A DNA stretch of 64,000 nt from Helicobacter didelphidarum. Its GTDB lineage: Bacteria; Campylobacterota; Campylobacteria; Campylobacterales; Helicobacteraceae. The translations under genes were made by a program, and so were the position numbers. This document shows, one piece after another, positions 1-9,249 of the stretch (the first letter of the stretch is position 1; each line of letters opens with the position of its first letter). The notes under the pieces were generated by a model. The model made no database searches, was not told where the DNA came from, and saw nothing but the letters and a program-made list of their open reading frames with translations. The stretch covers positions 1 to 64,000 of the forward strand of contig NZ_NXLQ01000006.1 of the NCBI RefSeq assembly GCF_003364195.1. The letters run 5' to 3'.

Positions 1-709
1 TTTTTTTAACATTTCTTCTTCCTTTTTTTTTCATTATTTCTTAGAAATATCGTAGTATAGGGAGTTTGTAAAGAGAATATGAAAAACAATAAAAAGAGAA
101 TTAATATCATAATATCTATACTACCTGTATGCTTTATTAGAATATTTGCAATGTGGTAGAAAAGTAACATGTGATGATTTTTTTTAAAAAAATTAAAATA
201 TTTAATATTTTATAAGAAATATTCTTTGAATCTATATCGAATTATTATGTTTTGATTGTTTATATTGCATACTTATTTGTTTTATTTATTGTATTTGATT
301 GTTGTTGTGGGGTTGTTTAGGTGTATTGATTTTACATTGATTAAAAAAGAGGATATTGATTGCTAGAGAATCTCTATTGCTCTATAATTTCTCTGAAGCA
401 CTATAAATATTGTTAGTGTAATGAATCCCCAAGATAGTTTTAAACTAATCGACTTCTTAAAGTAGTAGTTTTGTCCTCATAAAAGTAACATACGACAACG
501 AGAAAAAGATTGTCTTGAATATATATCATTTCAAATTCAACAATCCACATAATAGCAAATGAAAATTAAGAGAATCTTGATTCGGATATGATAAATACGA
601 TACTTTTACCTATACCCTGTTTGTAACAAGAAAGGTTTAATAAACTCTACTCCATTGAAATAAAAGAGAAGAAAAGCTTATCGCCCCCTCAATTAGTAAT
701 AAACCATGG
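1..709. other. AT-rich intergenic region at window start
   Basis: No recognisable gene or RNA was found. On the minus strand an ATG at 12-10 is preceded by an AGGAAG-like ribosome binding site, so the first bases may be the very start of a gene running out of the window. Two copies of the AGAATCT word lie at 367 and 571. The rest is AT-rich sequence with scattered stops in all frames. Confidence 0.35.
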
Positions 710-1357
710 CTATTTTTTAAATTCAATACCCTCTAATTCTAAAAGTTTGCTTTTTAGTTCTACTCCACCATTATAGCCTGTGAGTCTTGACCCACTTCCC
801 AACACGCGATGACAAGGGATTATAATAGAAATAGGATTTTTCCCTACTGCACCTCCTACCGCTTGAGCCGACATTTTCTTGATACCAAGCCTTTGAGCAA
901 GAATCCGAGCAATCTCTCCATAACTTATTACCTCTCCATAAGGAATAGCACATAAAATCTCCCAAACCTCCATTTGGAATCTTGTCCCTTGTGGATAAAT
1001 TGGCAATCTTACTGATTGCGAAAATAAATGAGTTAAGGATTTTGTCATTGCTTCATGCTTCATTATTTGTGAGGATACAATAGGATTATGTCCCCTAAAA
1101 TAACACTCAAGCCATGCCTTTGTCCAGTTAAATATGGTAAGATTCTCATCTTCTCGTAACTCTATGGTATTTGTTAGAAGTGATTTATTTATATCTTGCC
1201 CATCTATAAAGAGTCCATGAAGCATATTGGCAGAGGCAATAAGCGTAATATTGCCGAGCATAGAAGGAAACAATGTTTTATAGAGTTGGTTATCTATTTT
1301 TTTTGATAATTCTTGTGTAAGATGTGTTTTTATTGCCTTATCTTTATTATATAACAT
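710..1357 (-). CDS. ogt: methylated-DNA--protein-cysteine methyltransferase
   Basis: Suicide repair enzyme that moves the alkyl group from O6-alkylguanine or O4-alkylthymine in DNA to its own cysteine. The 215-aa product has the N-terminal ribonuclease-like domain and the C-terminal active-site domain. The catalytic motif IIIPCHRVLG puts the acceptor at Cys182, followed by the helix ending in LLELEG. At the position of the usual arginine finger (A-R-A-V-G in many homologues) this protein has SAQAVGGAVGKNP, so Gln replaces Arg; this variant is frequent in Firmicutes-type Ogt proteins. It stands alone, separated from ccoG by about 225 bases. The family assignment is secure; true substrate preference cannot be read from sequence. 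Confidence 0.93.
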   Translation of the reverse strand: MLYNKDKAIKTHLTQELSKKIDNQLYKTLFPSMLGNITLIASANMLHGLFIDGQDINKSLLTNTIELREDENLTIFNWTKAWLECYFRGHNPIVSSQIMKHEAMTKSLTHLFSQSVRLPIYPQGTRFQMEVWEILCAIPYGEVISYGEIARILAQRLGIKKMSAQAVGGAVGKNPISIIIPCHRVLGSGSRLTGYNGGVELKSKLLELEGIEFKK

Positions 1358-1582
1358 TAATAATTCCCTTTGTAGCCATTTATTATAAATAAAGAAGCTG
1401 TATTGCTGGAAAAATTATAATTCATTTATTTGTAATTTACAAGAATCAATTTCAGTAATATTTAAAAATTATAAAGTATAAATCGCATTTAATAGCTAAT
1501 TCTGTTTCATAGAGTTGTTTCTTACTTAAGGTGTTTATATAACCGCGTAAGAAAAATATGAAAGAATTAAGTCTCGTATTAA

Positions 1583-3022
1583 CTATTTATTCAGTTTCTT
1601 TGCAATATGTTTTTGACTAGGATACATAAAGAATGTGCTGTAAGTAATATTAATTTTATCTTTACTATCCGTTGCAAAACCTTTGATAATAATTGGAATA
1701 CTCTTGTCTTCACTATCCGAAGAGTTTAGTGTCTCTTTGGCACGTAAGAGAACAACAAGAATTTTTGTTTCATTTGGTGCAATTAAGAAATCTTTTTCAT
1801 TAAGATGATCTGGGAATTTGATTTCAAACTTGTCCGCTATTTCACCTTGTATTTCAAAACTGAATCTATGTGGATCTTTATCAATATTCTGAACCACAAA
1901 TTTATAGGCATTGTCAACTGCACCACTTTGTCGCACTTCATAGAGTCCTGCCGTTCTTGTAATATTAAGCAACATTGTTTTTCTCATAGTGCTAACAAAT
2001 ATAAGAATTACAAAAATTAATGCTAAAACAATCATATAGCCAATAGTTTTAAGGCGAAATAATTTTACTTTTGTATTTTGTTCTGTTGCATTTGGGGAAC
2101 TCCAATTTACAAGACTTGATTTGCCCAATTTACCCATAACTTCAGAACACGCATCAACACATTCAAGGCAGTGAATACACTCAAGTTGCACTCCTTTTCT
2201 AATATCAATGTGCGTTGGACAAACTTTAACGCATTGATGACAATTTGTGCATTCATTCGATGGGTTTTGTTTCTTTGGTGCAATTTTAATTAAATCTCCT
2301 GTTGGCGTATAAACAGCTCCACCGCGTTTTTGATTATAGATTGACATAAGTGTATTATTATCAAATAATACAGATTGGACACGTGCATAAGGACACATAT
2401 AAATACAGAATTTCTCTGCAATAAAACACACTTCAAAAGTCATAAATGTTGCAATTATTAGCCAAAACCCCAATAACACGGTATGATTTCCAAAGTCTGT
2501 TGCATACACAAAGAAATCTTCTGGCGGAACAAAAAAGAATAAAAAGTTTGCCGAAGCGATAAGGGCGAGACAAGCAAAAACCAAGATACCAATAACAAAC
2601 CGAATTTTTTTGGATATTGTATCAAGCACAAGTACTTCTTGTTTGTTTGATATTCTCTTGCGTAATTTGAGAATATGTGTTTGTAAAATATCTCGATATA
2701 TTATTCTAAAAAGTGTTTGCGGACATCCCCAACCACACCATACTCTTCCTCCCATTGAAGTCATAAAAAATATTCCAACAAAGAGAATAATAAGCATAAA
2801 GGGCATGACATAAAATTCTTGAATACTATATTCAACACCCATTAAATGTAATACTTTGTGGTCAAATGATAATAAAAAAATATGATGATTAGCATCTCCT
2901 AATCGAATAAAAGGTAAAACCATAACAATAAGTGTTATAATAATATATCCTATGTATCGTTTCTTGCGAAAATTCTGCGGAACAACAGAAGCATCCTTTT
3001 TATTTTGAGACATCTCTTGCAT
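1583..3022 (-). CDS. ccoG: cytochrome c oxidase accessory protein CcoG (FixG/RdxA family)
   Basis: Polyferredoxin membrane protein needed for assembly of the copper-containing cbb3 oxidase; family members are implicated in handling or reducing copper. The 479-aa product has membrane segments near residues 24-40, 70-90, 140-165, 180-200 and 330-345. It carries CGWGCPQT (96-102), CIYMCPYARVQS (206-217) and a 2[4Fe-4S] ferredoxin-like domain with CTNCHQCVKVCP (258-269) and CIHCLECVDAC (282-292). The C-terminal Ig-like periplasmic domain is present. It is monocistronic here, not next to ccoNOPQ. The partner copper ATPase gene ccoI lies about 22 kb downstream in the same window. Confidence 0.95.
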   Translation of the reverse strand: MQEMSQNKKDASVVPQNFRKKRYIGYIIITLIVMVLPFIRLGDANHHIFLLSFDHKVLHLMGVEYSIQEFYVMPFMLIILFVGIFFMTSMGGRVWCGWGCPQTLFRIIYRDILQTHILKLRKRISNKQEVLVLDTISKKIRFVIGILVFACLALIASANFLFFFVPPEDFFVYATDFGNHTVLLGFWLIIATFMTFEVCFIAEKFCIYMCPYARVQSVLFDNNTLMSIYNQKRGGAVYTPTGDLIKIAPKKQNPSNECTNCHQCVKVCPTHIDIRKGVQLECIHCLECVDACSEVMGKLGKSSLVNWSSPNATEQNTKVKLFRLKTIGYMIVLALIFVILIFVSTMRKTMLLNITRTAGLYEVRQSGAVDNAYKFVVQNIDKDPHRFSFEIQGEIADKFEIKFPDHLNEKDFLIAPNETKILVVLLRAKETLNSSDSEDKSIPIIIKGFATDSKDKINITYSTFFMYPSQKHIAKKLNK

Positions 3023-3166
3023 TAATTTATCCTTTAGTAAATTATAATTTAAACTTTGGGTTTAAGCTAAATTATATAATTCTAATGCTAAAATTTTACT
3101 TAAAGTTTCATTATTATTTTGAACAAAATTTTAAGAATTTACTTTAAGTTATAAAGGTATTTTATC

Positions 3167-4783
3167 ATGTTGCAAGCTATCAATGTAAGTATGCGTTATG
3201 CGAGTAAAACTTTATTTGAAGATATTAATATTAAGCTTGATAAAGGGAAAAGATATGGTTTAATTGGTGCAAATGGTGCGGGAAAATCAACTTTTCTAAA
3301 AATCTTAAGCAGAGAAATTGAACCAAGTAGCGGGGACATTATATTGGATTCTGGTTTAAAATTAGGTGTGTTAAGTCAGAATCAATATGCTTACGAGAAT
3401 TTAAGTCTTAAAGATGCTGTTTTGATTGGTAATAAGAGGCTCTATGATGTTATAAAAGAAAAAGAAGATCTTTATGCGAATGCAGATTTAAATGATGAGA
3501 AAGTGAATGAAAGATTAAGTGAACTTGAGATGATTTATGTTGAAGAAGATCCAATGTATGAATGTGAAGTTGTAATTGAAAAAATTTTACAAGATCTTGG
3601 ATTTCCATCTCATATTCACAATGATTTAATGAAAACACTTACAGGTGGAGATAAGTTTAAAATTCTTTTGGCACAAGCTTTGTTCCCAAAGCCAGATGCA
3701 TTATTACTTGATGAACCAACCAACAATCTTGATTTACATTCAATATCATGGTTAGAGGAAAATCTCAAAAGACATGAGGGAACACTTGTGGTAATTTCAC
3801 ATGATAGACATTTTTTAAATGCTGTTTGCACACATATTTTAGATTTAGATTTTAAGACTCTGAGAGAATTTAGTGGGAATTATGATGAGTGGTATATCGC
3901 CTCAACTTTGATTGCTAAACAACAAGAGATGGAACGCAATAAGAAATTGAAAGAAAAAGCAGAATTAGAAGATTTTATTCGTAGATTTGGTGCAAATGCG
4001 AGTAAGGCGAAACAAGCAACTTCAAGACAAAAGCAACTTGAAAAGCTTAATTTAGAATCTCTAAAGGTATCAAGTAGGAGGGATCCGAGCATTACATTTA
4101 AGACAAGGCGAAACATTGGAAATGAAGTCTTAAATATTGAGAATATTAGTCATGCTTATGGGGAGAGAAAAATTTTTAATAACTTAAATCTTACAATTTT
4201 ACCAAATGAAAAGATAGCACTTATAGGTGTGAATGGTGTAGGTAAAAGCACACTTTGTAAGATTTTGGCTGAAGTTATGCAGCCAAATAGTGGTGTTGTG
4301 AAATGGGGTGCTACCATTGAAATGGGTTATTTCCCACAAGATACAAGTGAAATTATAAAAGGTAATGAGAGTCTCTATGAATGGTTAAGGGCATTTGATA
4401 AGAGTTTAGATTCTAATGAAATTCGCACTTCTCTTGGGCGAATGCTTTTTAGTGGTGAGGAACAAGAAAAAAGTGTTGGTTCATTAAGTGGTGGAGAGAA
4501 ACATCGTATCATGCTATCAAAACTCATGCTTGCAAAAAGTAATTTTTTATTGCTTGATGAACCTACAAATCATCTGGATTTGGAAGCAATTATAGCACTA
4601 GGCGAAGCATTGTATAGCTATCAGGGAGGCGTTATTTGCGTAAGTCATGATAGAGAGTTGATTGGGGCATTTGCCAATCGGATTATTGAAATACAAGAAG
4701 ATAAAGAAGGGGCGAGAATCATTGATTTTCATGGTTCATATGAAGAGTATCTACTTACATATAAAAACGAGCAGCATCCTTAA
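3167..4783 (+). CDS. ABC-F family ATP-binding protein (YbiT-like)
   Basis: Soluble duplicated ATPase of the ABC-F family, whose members act on the ribosome and not in transport. The 538-aa product has two nucleotide-binding domains. The first has Walker A GANGAGKST, a degenerate signature LTGGDK and Walker B LLLDEPTNNLDL. The second has GVNGVGKST, a canonical LSGGEKHRI and LLLDEPTNHLDL. The interdomain linker (about residues 240-310) is charged and helical, with an FIRRFGANASKAKQA-type segment, as in YbiT. No membrane segments are present. It starts about 145 bases downstream of divergent ccoG. Length fits YbiT (about 530 aa); whether it acts as a translation factor or in antibiotic protection is not visible. 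Confidence 0.9.
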   Translation: MLQAINVSMRYASKTLFEDINIKLDKGKRYGLIGANGAGKSTFLKILSREIEPSSGDIILDSGLKLGVLSQNQYAYENLSLKDAVLIGNKRLYDVIKEKEDLYANADLNDEKVNERLSELEMIYVEEDPMYECEVVIEKILQDLGFPSHIHNDLMKTLTGGDKFKILLAQALFPKPDALLLDEPTNNLDLHSISWLEENLKRHEGTLVVISHDRHFLNAVCTHILDLDFKTLREFSGNYDEWYIASTLIAKQQEMERNKKLKEKAELEDFIRRFGANASKAKQATSRQKQLEKLNLESLKVSSRRDPSITFKTRRNIGNEVLNIENISHAYGERKIFNNLNLTILPNEKIALIGVNGVGKSTLCKILAEVMQPNSGVVKWGATIEMGYFPQDTSEIIKGNESLYEWLRAFDKSLDSNEIRTSLGRMLFSGEEQEKSVGSLSGGEKHRIMLSKLMLAKSNFLLLDEPTNHLDLEAIIALGEALYSYQGGVICVSHDRELIGAFANRIIEIQEDKEGARIIDFHGSYEEYLLTYKNEQHP

Positions 4784-5009
4784 TTGTTGTTTCATATTTG
4801 TTTAGGATTTTTGATAATTGATACGGTGATTAAGGTTTGTAATGTATAAAAAATGAAACTAATTTTAAACGAACTTAATACAATATTTGTGATTTCTAAA
4901 ATATTTATAAACTTAATTTATGAATCCTTAATATTTAAGATTCATAAAAAGAAAAATATGTTTGTCGGTAAGTTATTTGTTGTCAAGTTTTATTTAAGGA
5001 AAATGAAAG

Positions 5010-5717
5010 GTGAAAATTTTAGTTTTAGGTATCGGGAATATTCTGTTTGGTGATGAAGGTATTGGTGTACATTTATGTAATTACTTGAAAGTGAATTACA
5101 AATTTACATCAAAAGATAGTGTAAATGTAAAAGATTCGCATGCAATTTCACAACAACCTTGCACCAATAGTGTAGGGGAACATAAAAAAAACGCGGAGCA
5201 AGATAATAGAGAATCTTTGGACGCAAAATGGCAAAGTGAATCTTTGATAGATGGAGAAAATAAAAGAAAAACAGAAGGAGAAAATCTCATTGAGTTTGTT
5301 GATGGTGGAACATTGGCAAATATGTTAATTCCACTTATTGTGGAATATGATTGGGTCTTGATTCTTGATTGCGTAAGTGTGAGTGGTGCAAACATAGGCG
5401 ATGTCTTTAGCTTTAGTTTTGATAAAGTCCCAAATTTTATTACTTGGGCTGGTAGTGCTCATGAAGTTGAAATGCTCCAAACTCTTCATCTCACAAAATT
5501 ACTTGGTGATTTGCCACCTGTTTATATTATTGGTATTGTGCCTGAAGTTATTGGCGAAGAGACAGCATTTAGTCTAAGTCAGTCTCTTATCAAAGGTGCA
5601 CAAATCATGGAGAGTGAAGCAATTAAGCATATAGAATCTCTTGGTTTTATAGCAACCAAAAAAAATAATATTTCATTGCAAGAAGTTGCTAATAATTCAT
5701 ATAAAGGTTTTGCATGA
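5010..5717 (+). CDS. hydD: hydrogenase maturation protease HydD (HyaD/HupD family)
   Basis: Nickel-dependent endopeptidase that trims the C terminus of the NiFe-hydrogenase large subunit after metal insertion. The chosen start is GTG, which opens directly on the conserved KILVLGIGNILFGDEGIG block. Metal ligands of the family are visible as Glu16, Asp120 (LILDCVSVSG) and His151 (GSAHEVEM). The 235-aa protein is longer than typical (about 160-180 aa) because of a hydrophilic insert at about residues 31-92, rich in K, N, S, D and Q. Its stop overlaps the hydE start by four bases (ATGA). The structural genes hydABC that precede it in H. pylori are not upstream; an ABC-F gene is. Confidence 0.9.
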   Translation: MKILVLGIGNILFGDEGIGVHLCNYLKVNYKFTSKDSVNVKDSHAISQQPCTNSVGEHKKNAEQDNRESLDAKWQSESLIDGENKRKTEGENLIEFVDGGTLANMLIPLIVEYDWVLILDCVSVSGANIGDVFSFSFDKVPNFITWAGSAHEVEMLQTLHLTKLLGDLPPVYIIGIVPEVIGEETAFSLSQSLIKGAQIMESEAIKHIESLGFIATKKNNISLQEVANNSYKGFA

Positions 5718-7933
5718 ATCATGACGAGGTGGTTTTTATTACACAAGATTTAAATAATACTACTTTATCTTCTAATGAGCTAGATAAAGAAAATGCATTA
5801 AAAGATTCACAAATGATTGAATGTCTTATGAGATTTTCTAGCAATAATACTGCATACGCAGGTGTTGTGAAAATTTTATTGGAAAATTTACTTTATGATT
5901 TTTGTGAAAAAAATACAGAGATTTTGTGTGGCATAAGAGATGATATAAAAAAATTTACTGATTTTTTAGAATTTTTGCAATGCACTAATAAGCAAGATTC
6001 TCAAAATTTCTCTTTATACGGACAAGTAAAAGAAATAACTGCATTTCCTTTACATAACATAACTGAAACAGAGGATAAATCTCATGTAAGTTTAGAAAAA
6101 ACACAAACTTTTTCCCATGATTTTGTATTATATATGTATGCAGATTCCAAAAAAGTTTTAGATTTTTCAGAGTATTTATCACACGCATTGCCGTTTTCAT
6201 CAAATTTTCATTTTAAGGAAATTTTGCCATTAGAATTGCATAGAGACAAACAAAAAGAAAGTGCTAGCACACAAGATATACTTGATATTCAAAGAGGTAA
6301 TGATATATCGCAATATTTTAAAACTCCACAAAAACATGCAATTTTTTTACCAAACATTCAACAATTAAATACAATGAGGGAGGGAAAGCAGGGAAACTAT
6401 GCGAAAATAGGGGAATATATAAAATTAATAGAAACTGATTTATTTTCACTAGATATTGTAAATATCTCTAGCCATATAGAGAGTATTTATAATGTAATTG
6501 ATTTCCTTGCAAAAGAGATTTTGGAATCTAAAAAGATTATACTACAACGCAATGATTGCGTATTTTCGCTTTGTAAAAGTTATAAATCTTTGCAAACAGA
6601 TATTGACAAAGATAAAAGAGGACAATTTTTGGATACAGATTTTTGTTTGGAAAATACACAGCAAAATTGTAACACATCAGATTCCAAAAATCAGGTAAAT
6701 ATGAACAATAAAACAATAGAAGAAAAGAACTTACAAATAAATTTTAAATCGTGTGAGCATTTGCAAGCCATACAGAATCCATGTGTTATATTCTTTGACC
6801 TTTATAATGCACAAAGCTATTTACGATTAAGTGAGTCTCAAAAAATTGCTCTTGCAAGTTTTGAATCTCCTTTTATAAAAATCTTTTGTAAAAATGCTTT
6901 TTATAAACAATTTAAGTCATATTCACCTTTTGTAAAATTACCAAATGATTGCATCTTATTATTGCTTTTTGCAAGATTACGAGAATTAGATGAGGGCATT
7001 GATTTTCTTTTTTATGAAGAGTTAGCATACAATATTAAAAGGGATTTTCATTTATCTAGTCAAAATGTTGCATTGCGATATTTTGATGATTATCCATTAA
7101 AAAATTTTAAGCATAATAGTTTTGTTGTGGGCGAAAATGTTGCTTTAGCATATCACCAAACATGCAAAGATTTTATAGAAATATTACGAAGAAACGCAAC
7201 CGACAATCCAAGGTTTGTAATTTATCTTTCACATCAGCATAATTCTAAATTTTTTATTGAAAATCCTCATAGTAATATTCGTTATCAACAAATTTTAGAG
7301 ATTAAAATAATGCGTAATTTAGGGTATTATTTACAGATTTTGCATGACTATAAGAATGGCGATAAATTACTTCTCAATTTTGCTCACGCCAATAAAGATC
7401 TGCTTCACACATGGAATCTGAATCCTGAAGAGTTACAAAAAATTGGTTTATATGATTTAGTAGCTTCTCATACTACACAATATCATCAAACCACTTTAAA
7501 TAATGAGAATATCTCTATGAATCTTTTAGATATTTTTGAACTCATAGAGCAATTTTTGGGATTGAAAAAGTGTGTTTTAGATTTTGCAAATCAGTGTGTA
7601 CGTGATAGGGGTCCAAGGATTGATTACAAATTGATTAAAGATAGTGAAAACAATATTGTTATTGATTATGCAAGACTACTTCGAAGCGTAGCAAGTTTTC
7701 ACTTAGCAGGTGTTGAACATGAATTATTGTGTTATGGTGTGATAGATTCTATGGCTGAATTTATTGGCACTCTTGCTGGTGATATTATGTTGAATTATGG
7801 TATTAAAGAAGTATTTGTTTGTGGTGACTTGCTTTTAGAGCAATGTTTCCTTGATAGAATCTTACATTCTATTCCTAAGAACATGATATTTAATTTACCG
7901 GTCTTTGGAACTGTCGATACAATGCAAACTTAG
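5714..7933 (+). CDS. hydE: HydE-like hydrogenase maturation protein
   Basis: A 739-aa product translationally coupled to hydD. Identity rests on position (H. pylori hydD is followed by hydE, HP0635, needed for hydrogenase activity) and on a C-terminal part reading RGPRIDYKLI, HLAGVEHELLCYGVIDSMAEF and VFVCGDLLLEQCFLDRIL. This is reminiscent of the carbamoyltransferase/HypF-like C-terminal fold. The N-terminal two thirds is poorly conserved to my reading and includes an Asn/Lys/Ser-rich stretch around residues 300-345. No membrane segment or signal peptide is seen. It is a cytoplasmic maturation factor by inference. I recognise the context better than the sequence. Confidence 0.6.
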   Translation: MNHDEVVFITQDLNNTTLSSNELDKENALKDSQMIECLMRFSSNNTAYAGVVKILLENLLYDFCEKNTEILCGIRDDIKKFTDFLEFLQCTNKQDSQNFSLYGQVKEITAFPLHNITETEDKSHVSLEKTQTFSHDFVLYMYADSKKVLDFSEYLSHALPFSSNFHFKEILPLELHRDKQKESASTQDILDIQRGNDISQYFKTPQKHAIFLPNIQQLNTMREGKQGNYAKIGEYIKLIETDLFSLDIVNISSHIESIYNVIDFLAKEILESKKIILQRNDCVFSLCKSYKSLQTDIDKDKRGQFLDTDFCLENTQQNCNTSDSKNQVNMNNKTIEEKNLQINFKSCEHLQAIQNPCVIFFDLYNAQSYLRLSESQKIALASFESPFIKIFCKNAFYKQFKSYSPFVKLPNDCILLLLFARLRELDEGIDFLFYEELAYNIKRDFHLSSQNVALRYFDDYPLKNFKHNSFVVGENVALAYHQTCKDFIEILRRNATDNPRFVIYLSHQHNSKFFIENPHSNIRYQQILEIKIMRNLGYYLQILHDYKNGDKLLLNFAHANKDLLHTWNLNPEELQKIGLYDLVASHTTQYHQTTLNNENISMNLLDIFELIEQFLGLKKCVLDFANQCVRDRGPRIDYKLIKDSENNIVIDYARLLRSVASFHLAGVEHELLCYGVIDSMAEFIGTLAGDIMLNYGIKEVFVCGDLLLEQCFLDRILHSIPKNMIFNLPVFGTVDTMQT

Positions 7934-7966
7934 GATTTTTATAAGATGAGAGAGAAAATTTAAAAA

Positions 7967-8446
7967 ATGGTAATTTTGGGAATTGATCCGGGTAGCAGAA
8001 ATTGTGGTTATGGTATCATTACTTTAGAATCTTGCAAACCTCAACTAATCGATGCAGGTGTTATTAAGATTGAATCGCGTGAATTGCAATCTCAAATTAT
8101 CGAATTTGTAGAAGGTATTGATATTATTTTAAAGACATATCATATTGATGAGGTGGCTATTGAAGATATTTTCTATGCGTATAATCCAAAAAGTGTAATA
8201 AAATTAGCACAATTTCGTGGTGCAATCAGTTTAAAAATTTTACAAGAATTAGGTAATTTTGCTGAATATACTCCATTGCAAATAAAAAAGTCTCTAACGG
8301 GTAATGGCAAGGCAGACAAGAAACAAGTTGCTTATATGGTAAAAATACTTTTGGGTTTGCAAATAGAGATAAAACCACTTGATATAACCGATGCCTTAGC
8401 TATTGCTCTTACCCACGCCCAAGCATTACGTTGTAATAGTGGTTGA
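7967..8446 (+). CDS. ruvC: crossover junction endodeoxyribonuclease RuvC
   Basis: Holliday-junction resolvase that works with RuvAB in recombination. The 159-aa product has the RNase H-like fold with all four acidic catalytic residues in register: Asp7 (LGIDPGSRN), Glu66 ([12 protein letters not shown]), Asp139 and Asp142 ([13 protein letters not shown]). The [15 protein letters not shown] segment is typical of the family. It starts 33 bases after hydE on the same strand, so it may share that transcript, although the functions are unrelated. Length is normal. Confidence 0.97.
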   Translation: MVILGIDPGSRNCGYGIITLESCKPQLIDAGVIKIESRELQSQIIEFVEGIDIILKTYHIDEVAIEDIFYAYNPKSVIKLAQFRGAISLKILQELGNFAEYTPLQIKKSLTGNGKADKKQVAYMVKILLGLQIEIKPLDITDALAIALTHAQALRCNSG

Positions 8447-8535
8447 TTATATTTTATATATGTTCTTAAAAATATATAAAAAAGTATCTAATTTATTGGG
8501 ATATATTTTTTATTATCTAGGTAATTTATAAATCA

Positions 8536-8544
8536 TGGTATAAT
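8536..8544 (+). promoter_or_regulatory. extended -10 promoter (TGGTATAAT)
   Basis: TG-N-TATAAT lies 40 bases before the start of the DUF2147 gene. This is the usual Campylobacterota sigma-80 form, with an extended -10 and no clear -35. An AAGGA-type ribosome binding site follows just before the ATG at 8585. Confidence 0.6.
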
Positions 8545-8584
8545 GCGAATATATGATAAATCCCAATGAAATGAAGGAATACAA

Positions 8585-9061
8585 ATGAATAAGATAAAAT
8601 ATATATTTATGGTATGTTTGTTTAATATGGTCTGGGCTGTTGATATATCAGGTATTTATAAAGTAGAGTTTGAGGGAAAAGAAACTTATGTTGAGATTTT
8701 TAAAAAGAACAATAAGTTTTATGCTGTTGGATTTGCCAATAAAGATGGTGTAAGCAGTGATAAAGATCTAAAAAATCCAAACCCCGCATTAAGGGATAGA
8801 GATGTTCGTGGTTCTGTATTTGTGTGGAATCTTACTAAAAAAAGTGCGGGTGAATATGCTGGTGGAAGAATCTATAGCTTTAGCAATGGTGGAGAATATC
8901 ATGCAAGTGCAAAATTTGATGGCAATATTCTTAAATTAAAGGCGAGCAAAGATTCTATGGGATTTTTTGGCAAAACTTTTGAATGGCATAAGCTCAGCGA
9001 CACAGAGATTGAACCTTTGCAATCACGCAGAATAGATGTTAATACACTTACACTCCCCTAG
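8585..9061 (+). CDS. exported DUF2147 family protein
   Basis: A 158-aa protein with an N-terminal signal peptide of about 18 residues ending near VWAVD. The mature part matches the DUF2147 pattern: SGIYKVEFEGKETYVEIFKK, then NPNPALRDRDVRG, GGRIYSFSNGGEYHA and GFFGKTFEWHKL. Family members are periplasmic beta-rich proteins of unknown function found in many Proteobacteria and Helicobacter. The gene has its own promoter (TGGTATAAT) and stands alone. No function is claimed. Confidence 0.8.
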   Translation: MNKIKYIFMVCLFNMVWAVDISGIYKVEFEGKETYVEIFKKNNKFYAVGFANKDGVSSDKDLKNPNPALRDRDVRGSVFVWNLTKKSAGEYAGGRIYSFSNGGEYHASAKFDGNILKLKASKDSMGFFGKTFEWHKLSDTEIEPLQSRRIDVNTLTLP

Positions 9062-9249
9062 TAGTTCGTATTTTGGATAATCTTATAGGGTATTATGTGT
9101 GAAATTTTTATATCATAAATATTTTTTATCATATTGAATGAAATTTTAGTTAGAATTTTAGGAGTATCTCAACTTTAATAAAATATGTAATGTTTAAGCT
9201 TTTGTGAGAGTATTATTAGATTATAAAATTTTTATTTGAAAGGAACACT

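Noticed and set aside
4853-5053. 66-codon plus-strand frame before and overlapping hydD
   Set aside because: It overlaps the strongly supported start of hydD in another frame, is very hydrophobic and AT-driven, and has no ribosome binding site or recognisable sequence.
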